DNA of 64,000 nucleotides from contig NZ_JAHKPU010000013.1 in assembly GCF_018860505.1 (NCBI RefSeq), forward strand, positions 1 to 64,000. The letters are read 5' to 3'. Shown here one piece after another: positions 63,238 to 64,000 of the stretch; position 1 is the stretch's first letter; each line of letters starts with the position of its first letter. The position numbers and the translations under genes are program-made. This DNA is from Pacificibacter marinus (lineage in GTDB: Bacteria > Pseudomonadota > Alphaproteobacteria > Rhodobacterales > Rhodobacteraceae). A model generated the notes under the pieces. The model was not told where the DNA came from. It made no database searches and saw nothing but the letters and a program-made list of their open reading frames with translations.

Positions 63238-64000
63238 TTAGCCGCGCATCCGTGCTTCATACAACAATTCACTGCCCGCTTCGGCCAAAAGCGCTGCCAA
63301 ATCCGTAAACCATGAGGCGTCAGGCGTGCTGGCGCGGCGTATCAATGCGATGGTGCGCGCAGGCTGTGGGTCTGGAAAGCGCATCACCGCCAAGTCTGGA
63401 CTGGACGCATGTTCGGTTTTCAGCGCGATTTCTGGCACAAAGGTCATACCAAACCCCTGCGCCACCAGCCCACATAGTGTTGACAAAGATGACGCACCAA
63501 GATCGACAGTTTGCTCTGCACGTGTCAATTGGCACATATCCAAGGCTTGGTCTGCTAGGCAATGCCCCTCATCCAGCAGCAACAGCCCATCGGGCGGCAC
63601 ATCTGTCGGGCGCATGGGCACCATTTGTTGGCTCAAATGCGCAAGCCGCGCCTTGGACCCTGCCAGCAAAAAACAATCGGTGAACAAAGGCTCGGCAATC
63701 AGACCATCAATATTATAAGGCAACGCGATGATCGCAGCATCAAGCCGTCCTGCAGAAACGTCTTTGAGCAGATCAGCCGTTTGCGCCTCACGCACGCGTA
63801 TATCTAAGTTAAGCTGCGCCGATTTGATCCGTGTCAGCGCGCGCGGCAACATATAAGGTGCAATTGTGGGGATCACCCCAAGCGACAATCGCCCCGATAG
63901 CCCATCTTGCAGACGCACTTCCGATTCCATCTCTCGCATCATCGCTAAAAGAACAAGAGCGCGCTCATAAACCATCTGCCCCGCGCGTGTCAGGCGAATA
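63238..64000 (-). CDS. oxyR: Hydrogen-peroxide regulator OxyR, partial (N-terminus beyond the window)
   Basis: About 254 residues are seen, lacking the first part of the LysR helix-turn-helix; the frame continues off the right edge (IRLTRAGQMVYERA). The effector domain starts LSGRLSLGVIPTIAPYMLP. Both redox cysteines are present in LDEGHCLADQALDMCQ, equivalent to C199 and C208 of E. coli OxyR. It lies convergent with a peroxiredoxin gene, a probable target. Confidence 0.9.
   Translation of the reverse strand, partial: IRLTRAGQMVYERALVLLAMMREMESEVRLQDGLSGRLSLGVIPTIAPYMLPRALTRIKSAQLNLDIRVREAQTADLLKDVSAGRLDAAIIALPYNIDGLIAEPLFTDCFLLAGSKARLAHLSQQMVPMRPTDVPPDGLLLLDEGHCLADQALDMCQLTRAEQTVDLGASSLSTLCGLVAQGFGMTFVPEIALKTEHASSPDLAVMRFPDPQPARTIALIRRASTPDASWFTDLAALLAEAGSELLYEARMRG

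Overview
The window looks like a mostly core-genome stretch of an alphaproteobacterium of the Rhodobacteraceae (Roseobacter group). Several features point there: an iscR-led suf operon whose IscR carries a single cysteine, the nifR3(dusB)-ntrB-ntrC-ntrY-ntrX-trkA-trkH-hfq-hflX order with an NtrC lacking GAFTGA, the fused IspDF, ChpT, the olsBA ornithine-lipid pair, a long L21 with a helix-hairpin-helix tail, and an Irr/ICE-type palindrome. No species can be named from sequence alone. No rRNA, intact IS element or CRISPR array is visible.

Layout. 1-690: the C-terminal end of a serine recombinase, truncated by the window edge, runs into the 3' end of tRNA-Arg(CCG). This is the right edge of an island lying to the left. 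590-9357 (minus): the Fe-S assembly operon iscR, cysteine desulfurase, sufB, four small membrane-protein genes, sufC, sufD, YIP1-like, sufS. It is preceded by an intergenic region with a perfect 7-3-7 ICE palindrome. 9696-11801 (plus): alpha/beta hydrolase, a small soluble protein and a tandem double-HD phosphohydrolase. 11835-18257: M32 carboxypeptidase, heme A synthase, TrmJ, a ThiE-like protein without ThiE active-site residues, OlsA/OlsB and a 59-residue DUF3553 protein. 18298-24693: chpT, then proA-proB-obgE, two GNATs and rpmA-rplU.

26048-36333: tRNA-Ser(CGA) followed by a degraded integrase-like fragment, a DUF1275 membrane protein, and a sugar cassette. The cassette holds an IclR regulator, a RbsB/RbsC/RbsA-type ABC importer, an FAH-family hydrolase, an SDR and an aldose 1-epimerase next to rlmE. 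The SDR/FAH pair resembles the last steps of non-phosphorylative L-fucose or L-rhamnose oxidation; earlier enzymes are absent, so the substrate is inferred only.

36499-41878: TerB-like protein, beta-hydroxyacid dehydrogenase, penicillin-acylase-family hydrolase, ZntB-like transporter. 41930-53981 (minus): nitrogen regulation and potassium uptake cluster with hfq/hflX. 54148-56305 (plus): ispDF-pgpA-cinA. 56499-64000: amtB, a COQ10-like protein, hpt, a diheme cytochrome c, a THUMP methyltransferase, lipA, a peroxiredoxin and a partial oxyR. The most noteworthy items are the four-gene membrane module inside the suf operon with its GTAAC/GTTAC palindromes, the ICE palindrome before iscR and a relative of it before the peroxiredoxin gene, the tandem double-HD protein, and the ThiE-fold protein with a lost active site.
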